DNA of 64,000 nucleotides from Streptomyces sp. LUP30 (lineage in GTDB: Bacteria > Actinomycetota > Actinomycetes > Streptomycetales > Streptomycetaceae), in assembly GCF_001746365.1 (NCBI RefSeq), contig NZ_MJAJ01000034.1:25984-89983 (forward strand). The letters run 5' to 3'. Below are positions 31,747-40,737 of the stretch, in pieces. The position numbers were made by a program, and so were the translations under genes. The first letter of the stretch is position 1, and each line of letters begins with the position of its first letter. The notes below the pieces were generated by a model that was not told the DNA's origin, did not search any database, and was given only the letters and a program-made list of their open reading frames with translations.

Positions 31747-34491
31747 TCACAGCAGTCCCAGATCGCGGGCGCGGCGCACCGCCTCGTTGCGGCGGCTGAC
31801 CGAAAGCTTCCGGTAGGCGCTCTTGAGGTGGGTCTTGACGGTGTTCACGGACAGATAGAGATCGGCGGCGATCTCCTGCGTCGACATGGCCAGGGCCAGC
31901 CTGCGCAGCACGTCGCGCTCGCGTCCGGTCAGCTCCTCGACCATCGGGGGCGGGGGGCCGTCCGACGGCCGGGCGTGGGGGTGGGCGTCCGTCGTCGGCC
32001 CGCGCGAGGCCGACGCGGCCAGGAAGGGACGGATCCACGGTCCGGCTTCGGCGAAGGGGCGCCGCAGGCCGTCGCGCCGGGCCTCGCGCAGCGCCAGGGC
32101 GACGAGTCCGCGTGCGGCGGCCCGCTCGCCCGCCTCGTCGGCCGCCTGGGCCCGCACCAGCAGGGCCCGGACCGTCACGGCGGGCCCGCAGCGGTCCTCG
32201 GCGCGCAGCCGGTCGAGCAGGTCGATCGCGGCCAGCGGCCTGCCGGCGGCGAGCTCGGCGCGGGCGGACGCCACCGTGCAGGCGGGGGTCGCCTCGGTCA
32301 GCTCCTGCAGCACCTTGACGGCCGTCTCGGGTCGGCCGTCGGCGAGATGCGCGGCGGAGACGACGAGCGCCGTCTGGCCCTGCGCCCAGGGCGAGGCGAC
32401 GGCGGCCGGCACGGTCCGCTCCGCCGCGGCGAGCGCGGCCCCGATGTCGCCGCGGGCCAGGTGCAGCCGGGCGGTGGCGATGGCCCGGCCCGCCTCCATG
32501 ACGGGGTCGCGCAGTGCGGGGTGCGGCTCCGCCGCCTCCGCCAGGAGGGCCTGGGCCAGGCTCAGGTCGTCGCGTTCGACGGCGACGGCGGCCAGCACCA
32601 GCCTTCCCATGCCGGAACCGGACGGCTGGGGCAGGCCGTAGCGCTCCATCTCGGTCAGCGCGGCACGGGCCGTGCGTTCCGCCCCGGCGAGCCGGCCGTT
32701 CAGGTAGTCGATCAGCGCCAGCCGGCCCAGCGAGTCCTCGCGGGCGAGCGCGGTCGAGGCCCCGGCGGCACTCCCCGCCGCCCCCGTCAGGGCGGTGTGC
32801 GCGTCCTCGAACCGTCCGGCCCACAGGCGCGCCGAGCCCAGGTGGGCGAGCAGGAGGGCGATGAGTTCGGGGTGCCTTTCCAGGAGGTGGGCGGGGACCA
32901 CGTCGCGCAGTGTCTCGGCTGCCGTCGCGGCCACTTCCGCCCGGGCCGGGGCGCCGGTCAGCCGGGCCGCCAGCGCCTCCAGCAGGGCACACGTCAACCG
33001 GGCCTCCGCCAGTGCGGGATCACTGTCCGGCAGGCGCCACCCGGTGGTCGGGTCCGGCCGGCCCGGGAAAAGTTCCCCCAGATCCGCCGCCGGGCCGGCT
33101 CCGGCCGCCGTCAGGCCGAGTTCGGCGGCCAGGCCGTGCTCTGCCCGACGCAGGTGGCCGAGGCCCCGGTCGACCTCGTGCCGGGACAGATCACGGGCCG
33201 CCCGGACCAGCTCCGCGGCGGGGCCCGCGGCCTCCGGCCCCATCCGGGAGAACAGCTCGCCCAGCTCGTCCGAGCGCAGTCCGGTGAAGAGCCAGCCGAT
33301 GGCAAGGTCGTCGACCAGCGCGTCCGCGGTGAACTGCCAGTCGCCGGCGGCGGCACCGTGTCCCAGCGTCTCCGTGAGCGAGCCCGAGCCGCGCAGCCAT
33401 CGCGCGGCCCGCCGGTGCAGTTCGGTCTCCAGCCCCGGCGAACGCACCCGCAGATGGGCCCGGAGGATCTCGCCGAACAGCGGGTGCAGGCGGTACCAGT
33501 CCTGCTCCAGGTGCTCCACGAACGCGTTCGCGCGGCACAGGCCGGCCAGGATCGGTTCGGCGTCGGTCCGGCCGGTGAGCGCGTTGACCAGGTCGGGGCG
33601 GAACCGGTCGAGGACGCTCACCCGCAGCAGCAGGTCCTGGGTCGCGGCCGGCTGCTGCCCGAGCACCTCCGCCAGCAGGAAGTCGGCGACCGAGGTCCGG
33701 TCGGCCTCGAACTCCTTCAGATAGGTCTGGGGATCCGGCCTCTCGCGCGCGGCCAGAGCGCACAGCCGCAGGCCCGCGGCCCAGCCCCGGGTGCGTTCCA
33801 CGAGCCCTCGTGCGGCGGATTCCGGAAGCCGCAGTCCGTGCAGCTCCAGCAGTTCGGTCGCCTCTTCGCAGGTGAAGGCGAGTTCCGCACCGCGGATCTC
33901 CGTCAGGTCGCCGGCCGCCCGGTAGCGGTGCAGCGGCAGCAGCGGCTCGGTGCGGGTGACGAGGATCAGGCGCAGGCCGTCGCCGGCGTGGCGCAGCACG
34001 AACTCGAGCTGCTCGGCGATCTCCGGGTCGGTGACCTGGTCGTACTCGTCGAGGACGACGACGACCGGCCGGTCCAGGACGCTCAGCTCGGCGGCCAGGC
34101 GTGCGAGCAGCGTCGGGGGCGCCCGGCCCGCGTCGGCCGGGCAGCCGATGGCGGCGGGCAGGGGCGTGCCGGACGCGCGCAGGGCCTGGAGCAGGTACGC
34201 CCAGAACATGCCCGGCTTCTGTCCCGCCGCATCGGTGGTGAGCCAGGCGACGGACGTCTCGCGCGCTGCGGCCCAGTCGGCCACCAGCAGCGTCTTGCCC
34301 GCCCCGGCAGGGCCGTTGACCATGGTCAAGGGCGTCTGCAGCGCCCGGTCGAGATGGCTGACCAGCCGCTCGCGCCGCAGAAAAGCCACCGGTCGGGGCG
34401 GTACGACGAACCGCGTGCGCAGAAACGGATCCCCCTGGGGATCCGCGTCCGGCGCCGCCCGCTCGGCGTCGCTCTCCTCGAGCTCGCTCAT
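31747..34491 (-). CDS. LAL-type LuxR family regulator (MalT-like ATPase)
   Basis: A 914-residue regulator. An N-terminal STAND-type NTPase carries Walker A GPAGAGKTLL and Walker B VVVLDEYD; a long helical/TPR region follows; the C-terminus ELTGRERDVLRRLALAMSTQEIAADLYLSVNTVKTHLKSAYRKL is a LuxR helix-turn-helix. ATG 34491 is preferred over GTG 34500 nine bases upstream. Such proteins act as ATP-dependent switches driving nearby operons. It sits at the head of the minus-strand membrane/exporter block, and the recurring CTCACCCG box may be its site; this is inference. Confidence 0.93.
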   Translation of the reverse strand: MSELEESDAERAAPDADPQGDPFLRTRFVVPPRPVAFLRRERLVSHLDRALQTPLTMVNGPAGAGKTLLVADWAAARETSVAWLTTDAAGQKPGMFWAYLLQALRASGTPLPAAIGCPADAGRAPPTLLARLAAELSVLDRPVVVVLDEYDQVTDPEIAEQLEFVLRHAGDGLRLILVTRTEPLLPLHRYRAAGDLTEIRGAELAFTCEEATELLELHGLRLPESAARGLVERTRGWAAGLRLCALAARERPDPQTYLKEFEADRTSVADFLLAEVLGQQPAATQDLLLRVSVLDRFRPDLVNALTGRTDAEPILAGLCRANAFVEHLEQDWYRLHPLFGEILRAHLRVRSPGLETELHRRAARWLRGSGSLTETLGHGAAAGDWQFTADALVDDLAIGWLFTGLRSDELGELFSRMGPEAAGPAAELVRAARDLSRHEVDRGLGHLRRAEHGLAAELGLTAAGAGPAADLGELFPGRPDPTTGWRLPDSDPALAEARLTCALLEALAARLTGAPARAEVAATAAETLRDVVPAHLLERHPELIALLLAHLGSARLWAGRFEDAHTALTGAAGSAAGASTALAREDSLGRLALIDYLNGRLAGAERTARAALTEMERYGLPQPSGSGMGRLVLAAVAVERDDLSLAQALLAEAAEPHPALRDPVMEAGRAIATARLHLARGDIGAALAAAERTVPAAVASPWAQGQTALVVSAAHLADGRPETAVKVLQELTEATPACTVASARAELAAGRPLAAIDLLDRLRAEDRCGPAVTVRALLVRAQAADEAGERAAARGLVALALREARRDGLRRPFAEAGPWIRPFLAASASRGPTTDAHPHARPSDGPPPPMVEELTGRERDVLRRLALAMSTQEIAADLYLSVNTVKTHLKSAYRKLSVSRRNEAVRRARDLGLL

Positions 34492-34600
34492 GGCGCTCAC
34501 CGCCCCTGGTCCTGAGGTCGTGGGTAGCGCTGCGCTCCTCCCTCAATATCCCAGCCTTCGGTCGGCGCCGCGCTGCGAGCGGACCGAGGTAGGGGGCAAG

Positions 34601-34714
34601 CCCGAGGCGGGCGGACAGGCAGGCGGACGGACGGGCCGAGGCGGGCAGACGGGCCGAGGCGGACGGGCGGGCCCAGGCGGGCCGGCCGAGGCGGACGCGC
34701 GGACGGGCCGGGGC
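34601..34714. repeat. Degenerate GGGCCGAGGCGGAC repeats
   Basis: About six imperfect copies of a 14-16 bp unit around GACGGGCCGAGGCGG lie in the 297-bp gap between the regulator gene and phzF-like gene. The unit also occurs in the form GGGCGGGCCCAGGCGG. No coding or operator role is visible. Confidence 0.6.
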
Positions 34715-34788
34715 GTCGGCGGAATCCGGGCCAGGACCCTCGGATTGGCCTTGGCCGGCGAGCGCGGCGACCCCCTAGCGTCGGCGGC

Positions 34789-35601
34789 ATGCGGATTCAC
34801 ATCGTCGACGCCTTCACCGATCGCCCGTTCGCCGGCAACCCGGCCGGGGTAGTGCTCCTGGACGCCTTCCCGGACGACGGCCGACTGCAGAACGTGGCCC
34901 TGGAGGTCAACCACGCCGAAACGGCGTTCGCCCACCCGCTCCCGGAGGGCGGCGAGGCGGACTGGGCCCTGCGCTGGTTCACGCCGGTCGCCGAGGTCGC
35001 CATGTGCGGCCACGCCACGCTCGCCACGGCCCACATCCTGCGCACGACCGGCGCGCACGAGGGCCCGGTGCGCTTCGCCACCCGCAGTGGTGTGCTGGTG
35101 GCCACGCCCGCCGAGGACGGCTCGATCACCCTGGACTTCCCGACCGCCCGCCTGACGAGGGCCGAGATCCCGGCCGGCGTCGCCGAAGCCCTGGGCGCCG
35201 AGCCGCTGACCTGCTTCGACACCGGCCCGCAGATCGGCGACCTGCTGGTCGAGGTGGCCGACGAGAAGACCGTGCACGCGCTGCGCCCGCACCACAGGGC
35301 GCTGGCCGCCTACTCCCGTCGCGGCGTCATCGCCACCGCCCGCGCCGAGAACCCGGAGCTGGGGTACGACTTCGTCTCCCGCTGCTTCTTCCCCAACGTC
35401 GGCATCGACGAGGACCCGGTGACGGGCAGCGCCCACACCGCGCTCGCCCCCTTCTGGTCCGAGCGGCTCGGCCGCGCCGGCCTCACGGGACTGCAGGCCT
35501 CCCCCCGCTCCGGCCGCGTCCGCACCGAACTGCGCGGGGACCGCACGCTGCTGACCGGCCGCGCGGTCACCGTCATCGAGGGGGAACTGCTCGCCTGGTG
35601 A
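34789..35601 (+). CDS. PhzF family isomerase
   Basis: A 270-residue protein with the PhzF/diaminopimelate epimerase double-hotdog fold. MRIHIVDAFTDRPFAGNPAGVVLL and LEVNHAETAFAHPL (catalytic Glu) are the standard blocks; RWFTPVAEVAMCGHATLATAHIL and GIDEDPVTGSAHTALAPFW complete the signature. In phenazine producers PhzF isomerises a dihydro-hydroxyanthranilate; most genomic copies, like this one, stand outside phenazine clusters and have unknown substrates. It appears monocistronic. Confidence 0.94.
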   Translation: MRIHIVDAFTDRPFAGNPAGVVLLDAFPDDGRLQNVALEVNHAETAFAHPLPEGGEADWALRWFTPVAEVAMCGHATLATAHILRTTGAHEGPVRFATRSGVLVATPAEDGSITLDFPTARLTRAEIPAGVAEALGAEPLTCFDTGPQIGDLLVEVADEKTVHALRPHHRALAAYSRRGVIATARAENPELGYDFVSRCFFPNVGIDEDPVTGSAHTALAPFWSERLGRAGLTGLQASPRSGRVRTELRGDRTLLTGRAVTVIEGELLAW

Positions 35602-35624
35602 AACTCCCGGTGAAGGGGGGCGGC

Positions 35625-36431
35625 TCACGCCGTCGGGAGCCAGCCCACCTTCCCCGCGAGCAGCGCGTACCCCACGAAGGCTCCGATGTCGAGCAGGGAG
35701 TGCGCCACCACGAGGGGGCCCACCCGGCCCCAGCGCCGGTAGAGGTAGACGAAGACGACGCCCATCACCATGTTGCCGATGAAGCCGCCGATGCCCTGGT
35801 AGAGGTGGTACGAGCCGCGCAGCACGGCGCTGGCCACGAGGGCGGTCCCCGGCGTCCAGCCCAGCTGGCCGAGCCGGCGCAGCAGGTAGCCGACGACGAT
35901 GACCTCTTCGAGGATCGCGTTCTGCAGCGCGGACATGATCAGCACCGGGTACTTCCACCAGACGTCCGGGAGGGCTTCCGGCACCACCGTGAGGTTGAAG
36001 CCGAGTCCGCGCGCCGCCAGGTAGAACGCGATGCCGGTGCTTCCGATCACCGCTGCGATCGCCGCCCCCCGGCCGAGGTCCGGCCAGGGCCGGGTGCGGT
36101 CGAAGCCCAGCGTCCGCAGCCCGCGCCCCTCGCGCTCGCGCAGCAGGAAGTGCGCGACGAGGGCGACGGGGACGAGCGCCGTGGCGATCCCGAAGAGCTG
36201 CCAGGCGAGATCGAGCCAGGGGCGGCCCGGTGCGGCGGAGGCGTTGAGCGTCGCCGCCTGGTCCTTCAGGCCTCCCGGCTTGGTGACCGATCCGACGAAG
36301 CTGATCAGCGCGGACACACCGCTCGCGCCGAGCGAGAGCGCCAGGACGAGCAGCGTCTCGTCCCGGAGCATCCGTCGCGAAAGTCCGTCCCGCGAAAAGG
36401 AATCGGCCACCTGTCCCGCCTCCACCTGCAC
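35625..36431 (-). CDS. CPBP family intramembrane metalloprotease
   Basis: A 268-residue membrane protein; GTG 36431 lies five bases after GGAGG and gives VQVEAGQVADSFSRDGL. The CPBP/Abi signature is visible: EEVIVVGYLLRRL (Glu-Glu metal and catalytic residues plus Arg), SYHLYQGIGGFIGN (His) and a late HSLLD. Eight or so helices. Relatives cleave prenylated or membrane substrates or mature peptides. No partner peptide gene is obvious beside it. It is convergent with the phzF-like gene. Confidence 0.92.
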   Translation of the reverse strand: MQVEAGQVADSFSRDGLSRRMLRDETLLVLALSLGASGVSALISFVGSVTKPGGLKDQAATLNASAAPGRPWLDLAWQLFGIATALVPVALVAHFLLREREGRGLRTLGFDRTRPWPDLGRGAAIAAVIGSTGIAFYLAARGLGFNLTVVPEALPDVWWKYPVLIMSALQNAILEEVIVVGYLLRRLGQLGWTPGTALVASAVLRGSYHLYQGIGGFIGNMVMGVVFVYLYRRWGRVGPLVVAHSLLDIGAFVGYALLAGKVGWLPTA

Positions 36432-37156
36432 ACTTGCCTCCAGTCGCGTGAACACACCGCATCCCCGCATCTGCCTCGCCAGGGTCTCGAAAGAAGTGGA
36501 GACATCCGTGCGCGACAGGCCGCCGGGGGGACGGGCACCGTACGGGGCGTACCTCCCCTTCGCATGCCGTTCGGCGGGAATCCGCCACGGAGTCCGACAG
36601 GGAGGGGCGGCACCGTCATGGGACGTCACAGCTTGCCCGATCCGTACGGGGCGGGCGGCAGCGCCCCCCGCTCTCACCCCGGTCGCCGCTCCGCGCCGGG
36701 TCGCGCCGGGCCCTTCGTCCTGATCACCGCCGGGGACGCCGGGGCGGCGCTGCGGGGCGCCTCGCATCCGGTCCCCCGCCACGGACCGCTCGCACATGGC
36801 GGCGGCCTGGATCCCCACCGCCTGCGCTCACCGCCTGCACCGAGGACGACGAGACCGGGGCGTGGGAGTGCGGGAGTCGTCCGTGAGACCGGCCGGGGAT
36901 CAGGACCACCACGTGTGCTTCCGACGGGCGGCTCGGCGACGGCGCGGACGGCGGCGACGGCGGTGAGGGCGGCGACGGCCTACGAAGCAGGGGCGTGCCC
37001 CGCACCCGGACGCCGTGCGACGGGAACGCCGGCCGAGGTGGCCAAGGGGCGACGGACCGGCCGGCGGTCCCGGACCAGCCTGCGGCGGGGCGCGGCGCGG
37101 TCAGCCGCGCCCTGCTGCGAGCGTCCGCCCGTACGCCTCCCGCCGACGACCCGGCC
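36432..37156. other. 725-bp gap with a possible gene remnant
   Basis: No convincing intact gene. An ATG at 36618 behind GGGAGGGG opens MGRHSLPDPYGAGGSAP, a start typical of streptomycete secreted or membrane proteins (MGRHS...), but what follows is Arg/Pro/Gly-rich, lacks a hydrophobic segment and runs on antisense to the ligase gene. I read this as a degenerate remnant or chance. Promoters for the CPBP gene should lie at its left end. Confidence 0.4.
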
Positions 37157-38674
37157 TCACCCCAGTGCGGCCGGCTCCGGCAGGCCCACGGGCCAGGTGT
37201 GCACGGGCTCTCCGAGGTGCATGAGCTCCGCGTACCGTCGCGTGGTGGCGGCCAGCGCCGTATCGCGCGGCAGTCCCGCCTCCAGCGCCCGGTGGAACGT
37301 CGCCACCTGCCAGGTCGCCCCGTTGGCCCGTCGTCGGCAGCGCTCGTCGATGACCCCCAGATACAGATCGCGGTCGGCGGGCTCCACGCCCCACGCGTCC
37401 AGCCCCGCCTCGGCCAGCGGCAGCAGCTCGTCCCGGACGAGACTCACCGCGTCCACCTCGACCAGGCCGCCCAGCCGTCCCCGCCGGGGCCACTGCAGCC
37501 GCGCGTCGATCCCGTGCCGGCAGGCCGCCTCGAAGTTGGCGGCGGCCGTCTCGAACGGCAGCCGGGACCACACCGGCCGGGACTCCTCGGCCAGCGACCG
37601 TACGAGGCCGTAGTAGAAGGCCGCGTTGGCGATCACGTCGGTCACGGTCGGCCCCGCGGGCAGCACCCGGTTCTCCACCCGCAGGTGCGGAACGCCGTCG
37701 GCGATGCCGTAGACGGGCCGGTTCCAGCGGTAGACCGTGCCGTTGTGCAGGACGAGTTCGGCGAGCGAGGGCACCCCGCCCGCGTCCAGGACCTCCAGCG
37801 GGTCCTCCTCGTCGCAGATCGGCAGCAGCGGCGGGAAGTAGCGCAGGTTCTCCTCGAACAGTTCGTGAGCCGAGCTGATCCACCGTTCCCCGAACCACGT
37901 CCGGGGCCGGACGCCCTGCGCCTGGAGCTCTGGCGGCCGCGTGTCGGTGGCCTGCTGGAACAGCGGGGGACGCGACTCGCGCCACAGCTCGTGGCCGAAC
38001 AGGAAGGGTGAGTTGGCCCCGACGGCGATCTGCGCGGCGGTGACCGCCTGCGCGGCGTTCCACACCGCGGGGAAGCGGGCCGGCGTGACCTGGAGGTGCA
38101 GTTGCACGGAGGTGCAGGCCGCCTCGGGCACGATCGACTTCGAGGTGCACGACAGCCGCTCGACCCCGTCGATCTCCAGGGTGAAGTCCTCGCCGCGCGC
38201 GGCCACGATCTGGTCGTTGAGCAGCGTGTAGCGGTCGACGTCGGAAAGGTTGGTCGACACCAGGTCGTCCCGGTCGAGCGTCGGCAGAATACCGATCATC
38301 ACGATTCCGGCGTCGACCTCGCCCGCCTTTCGGTGGGCATATGCCAGCGACGTGGTGATTTCCTCGGCGAGCCTGTCGAATACCCGGCCGCCCAATCGGT
38401 GTGGGGCTATGTTGACTTCCAGGTTGAACATGGCGAGTTCTGTTTGGAAATCACGACTCGCGATCCTCTCCAGTACCTCGCCATTCAACATTTTCGGCTG
38501 GCCGTCGTCGCCCGCGAGATTCAGTTCGATCTCAAGACCCATGAGGTTCTTGGGGCGGTCGAAGCGCTTCTGGGCCAGGAGCCGCTCGAGCCCCGTCAGA
38601 CACCGTCGGAGCTTGTCCCGGTAGTGCTGACGATCGGACAGGTCGAATGCGCCTGCCACGACCTTCTCGCCCAT
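37157..38674 (-). CDS. Glutamate-cysteine ligase family protein (GCS2)
   Basis: A 505-residue member of the GCS2 family of carboxylate-amine ligases. RPKNLMGLEIELNLAGDDGQPKMLN has the metal-binding acidic residues; FQTELAMFNLEVNIAPHRLGG, TSVQLHLQVTPARFPAVWNAAQAVTAAQIAVGANSPFLFGHELWRESRPPLF and HLRVENRVLPAGPTVTDVIANAAFYYGL are family blocks. It is larger than YbdK-type enzymes and is the form commonly annotated glutamate-cysteine ligase in actinobacteria. These organisms make mycothiol rather than glutathione, so the true amide product is open. ATG 38674 is the start. Confidence 0.9.
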   Translation of the reverse strand: MGEKVVAGAFDLSDRQHYRDKLRRCLTGLERLLAQKRFDRPKNLMGLEIELNLAGDDGQPKMLNGEVLERIASRDFQTELAMFNLEVNIAPHRLGGRVFDRLAEEITTSLAYAHRKAGEVDAGIVMIGILPTLDRDDLVSTNLSDVDRYTLLNDQIVAARGEDFTLEIDGVERLSCTSKSIVPEAACTSVQLHLQVTPARFPAVWNAAQAVTAAQIAVGANSPFLFGHELWRESRPPLFQQATDTRPPELQAQGVRPRTWFGERWISSAHELFEENLRYFPPLLPICDEEDPLEVLDAGGVPSLAELVLHNGTVYRWNRPVYGIADGVPHLRVENRVLPAGPTVTDVIANAAFYYGLVRSLAEESRPVWSRLPFETAAANFEAACRHGIDARLQWPRRGRLGGLVEVDAVSLVRDELLPLAEAGLDAWGVEPADRDLYLGVIDERCRRRANGATWQVATFHRALEAGLPRDTALAATTRRYAELMHLGEPVHTWPVGLPEPAALG

Positions 38675-39242
38675 CGAAGCGTCCCTCCTCGTGCGGCGGT
38701 CCGGCCGTCCCGGCCGCCGGGTGTCCCTGACAGGAAGGATGATGCCCAGCCCGGCGGATCGATAACGTCCCCGGCCGTCCACGGCACCCGCTACGCTGAC
38801 CGAAAGCCGCCCGCAGCGTTCCGTTGGCACATTCACCGGGCATGCGGCACAGGAGCCCTTTCGCGAATCAAGGTCTCGTGAAAAACGCCGACGAAAATGG
38901 GCCGACCGCTACCCGCGCATAACCCGAGGTCATCGCGGCGCCACTCCCGGTGAATCGGGATGATTCACACGTATCGCCGACCGAATGAACCCTTGTCGTG
39001 TAACCGGGGATCGACTAGACGAAACACAGTCTGAACACATGTCGTATAAACTCCGCGAACAAGGCAGAGAAGGTTGGCGCCCACGGTCGAAGGAGCCTGT
39101 CGTCGAGATGACGGCAGGCCGCTCGCGCACCCGAGCCCCCCCAGGCCCGGCCCCCGCCTCTCCGACCCCCGAGAGCTAGCTGACAGCGCCGTCCGCCCCC
39201 GCCCTCGCGCCACCGTGCCTGTCGAATGAGAGGCGACCCACC
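38675..39242. other. 568-bp gap, less GC-rich in the middle
   Basis: The stretch 38860-39060 is noticeably richer in A/T than its surroundings and should contain the divergent promoters for the ligase gene and the 196-aa gene. A frame of 64 codons (38985-39179) starts without a ribosome-binding site and has no family signature; I do not call it a gene. No hairpin or repeat stands out. Confidence 0.4.
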
Positions 39243-39833
39243 ATGCCTTTGCATGTCCCCCCGGCTCCCGCGCCCGCCCTACGCTCCGTCCTCACGGCAC
39301 TCGGTTCCCCCACCGCGGTCCGCGAGGCTCGTACGCCCGCCCTGCGCACCGCACAGCAGGAGGCAGTCCCGGACCATCCGCTGCCCCTGCACGTCCTGGA
39401 CGCGATCAGCGCGGAAGGCGTGGCCGAGACCCGGCTGGCCGGATGGCGCTTCCTGATCCGCTGCGACGAGCGCGCCGTGGCCGCGGCCGAGACCCGGCTC
39501 ACCCCGGACGGGTGGGCGTTCTCGCACTTCTTCGAGGGCCCCTACATCGCCTCCACCGAACGCGCCCTGCGGCAGGCCGAGTCGGCGACCCAGCCGTACC
39601 AGGCGCGCCTGCTGTCGGTGCCGGGCCTCTACATGCTGACGCTCTGGCTGCACGGCGACTGCGCCTCGGACGGCACCACGGGGCACCCCGATCCGACCGA
39701 CCTGCTGGTACCGCTCGCCCCCGCGCCCCCCGGTATCGCCGCCCACCGCCCGCACCGGGTCGCCGAACTGCTCCCGGTGCTGACCCTCCGGGTGACCCCG
39801 GCGCCTCCGCCCCTCCTCGGCTCGCCCGCCTGA
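39243..39833 (+). CDS. Conserved hypothetical protein, 196 aa
   Basis: A 196-residue soluble protein, ATG 39243 after GAGAGGCG. The centre (LHVLDAISAEGVAETRLAGWRFLIRCDERAVAAAETRLTPDGWAFSHFFEGPYIASTERALRQAE) and LLSVPGLYMLTLWLHGD look like a compact alpha/beta domain; the C-terminus is Pro-rich. I recall similar streptomycete proteins without known function. It is followed by a 10-bp-stem terminator. Confidence 0.75.
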   Translation: MPLHVPPAPAPALRSVLTALGSPTAVREARTPALRTAQQEAVPDHPLPLHVLDAISAEGVAETRLAGWRFLIRCDERAVAAAETRLTPDGWAFSHFFEGPYIASTERALRQAESATQPYQARLLSVPGLYMLTLWLHGDCASDGTTGHPDPTDLLVPLAPAPPGIAAHRPHRVAELLPVLTLRVTPAPPPLLGSPA

Positions 39834-40253
39834 CCCGTCCGATCCGCCCGGTCAGCCCGGTCAGTCAGGCCAGTCCCCTCAGCCCGTACCCCGTACCCCG
39901 TCGCCGTGGCCCCGGCGGCGGGGTACGGCAGTGCCGGGCGGCGCTCACCGGGCGGAGGACCGCCGTACGGGAAAGATCACCGGGCGGCCCCAGGGGACTA
40001 GCCCCATCCGGCCACCGAGAACCACCCGAAGTGACAGTGCGGTTGGGATGAACCGCCCGCGCGGGTGACGCGTCATGAACCTGTGAGAAGCGGTGCCGCG
40101 AAATCCCTGCGGAACGACCTCCGTAGGGCAACACTGGGTTCCGACGACGTATCACAACGGGGGGCGGCCATGAACGACGCTTCAAGCCGCGGGACAGACA
40201 CGACCGATACGACAGCCATCTCACTCATCACGCCAGAGCGGAAGTTCCCATCC
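39834..40253. other. 420-bp gap upstream of the DUF5999 gene
   Basis: Holds the terminator at 39891-39928 and an inverted repeat GCGGTT-N6-AACCGC at 40040-40057 that may be an operator. The promoter of the DUF5999 gene probably lies at 40080-40160. An alternative upstream start for that gene (ATG 40170 behind GGGGGGCGG) also falls here. Confidence 0.45.
39891..39928 (+). terminator. Terminator hairpin
   Basis: CCGTACCCCG and CGGGGTACGG form a perfect 10-bp stem with an 18-nt GC-rich loop, 58 bp beyond the stop of the 196-aa gene. Confidence 0.6.
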
Positions 40254-40442
40254 ATGTGCCAGCACCAGCCACCGTGCCCGACAGCGACCTCAGCCGACCG
40301 GGAGTCCGCCCGTCTCGTGGCGCACCACCCGGAACAGGGCTGGAGCCTGCTGTGCAACGGCGTCCTGCTCTTCGAGGACACCGGTGAGCTCCTGCCGGAC
40401 GGCCGGGTCATCGCCCCCCACCGGGTCGTGACCGCCGCCTAG
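40254..40442 (+). CDS. DUF5999 family protein
   Basis: A 62-residue protein beginning MCQHQPPCPTATSADRESARLVAHHPEQGW and ending with LLCNGVLLFEDTGELLPDGRVIAPHR, the DUF5999 pattern that I recall as widespread in Streptomyces. The Cys-rich start (MCQHQPPCP) and a third Cys in SLLCNG might bind metal. ATG 40254 is the family start; ATG 40170, which has the better ribosome-binding site, would add 28 residues. Function is unknown. Two terminator hairpins follow at once. Confidence 0.82.
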   Translation: MCQHQPPCPTATSADRESARLVAHHPEQGWSLLCNGVLLFEDTGELLPDGRVIAPHRVVTAA

Positions 40443-40448
40443 AGCCTG

Positions 40449-40518
40449 TCCGGACGGCGCGGGACCGCCGTCCGGAGACCTGTGGGGCCGGCCGCAGACA
40501 CTTCTGCGCACCGGCCCC
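40449..40518 (+). terminator. Two tandem terminator hairpins
   Basis: TCCGGACGGC/GCCGTCCGGA (10-bp stem, 40449-40476) is followed by GGGGCCGG/CCGGCCCC (40484-40518), whose loop holds a further CGCAGA/TCTGCG stem. They begin 7 bp after the DUF5999 stop. Confidence 0.7.
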
Positions 40519-40689
40519 GACGCGTGTCCGGAACTGTTCACTCCCCGTAGCCCCCCGGCTCCGGACCGACGCACGACCCCCGGCCTCCCCGGAACGCCCC
40601 CTCGGGCATCGCTCGCACGACTCCTCGAAGATCCCCCCGACCGTCGCTCCGGACGTCTTCCCACGACCGCGCACCTTCCGGAAGACTCC

Positions 40690-40700
40690 TGGAAGTTTCG
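40690..40700 (+). promoter_or_regulatory. Degenerate xylan-regulon box before the LacI gene
   Basis: TGGAAGTTTCG matches 9 of 11 positions of CGAAAGTTTCG found before the binding-protein gene. It lies 38 bp upstream of the regulator's GTG start and would fit autoregulation. Confidence 0.4.
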
Positions 40701-40737
40701 GCGCGGCGACCGGAACGGGGTGACGGAGGTGGGGGAA

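Noticed and set aside
31600..34515. Plus-strand frame of 971 codons opposite the LAL regulator
   Set aside because: The minus-strand protein has intact Walker motifs and a LuxR HTH; the plus frame has none.
34789..35601. Phenazine biosynthesis cluster
   Set aside because: Only a PhzF-type gene is present; no phzA-E or phzG genes lie near it.
38985..39179. Possible 64-aa gene in the gap before the 196-aa gene
   Set aside because: No ribosome-binding site, no recognisable family and Pro-rich random tail.
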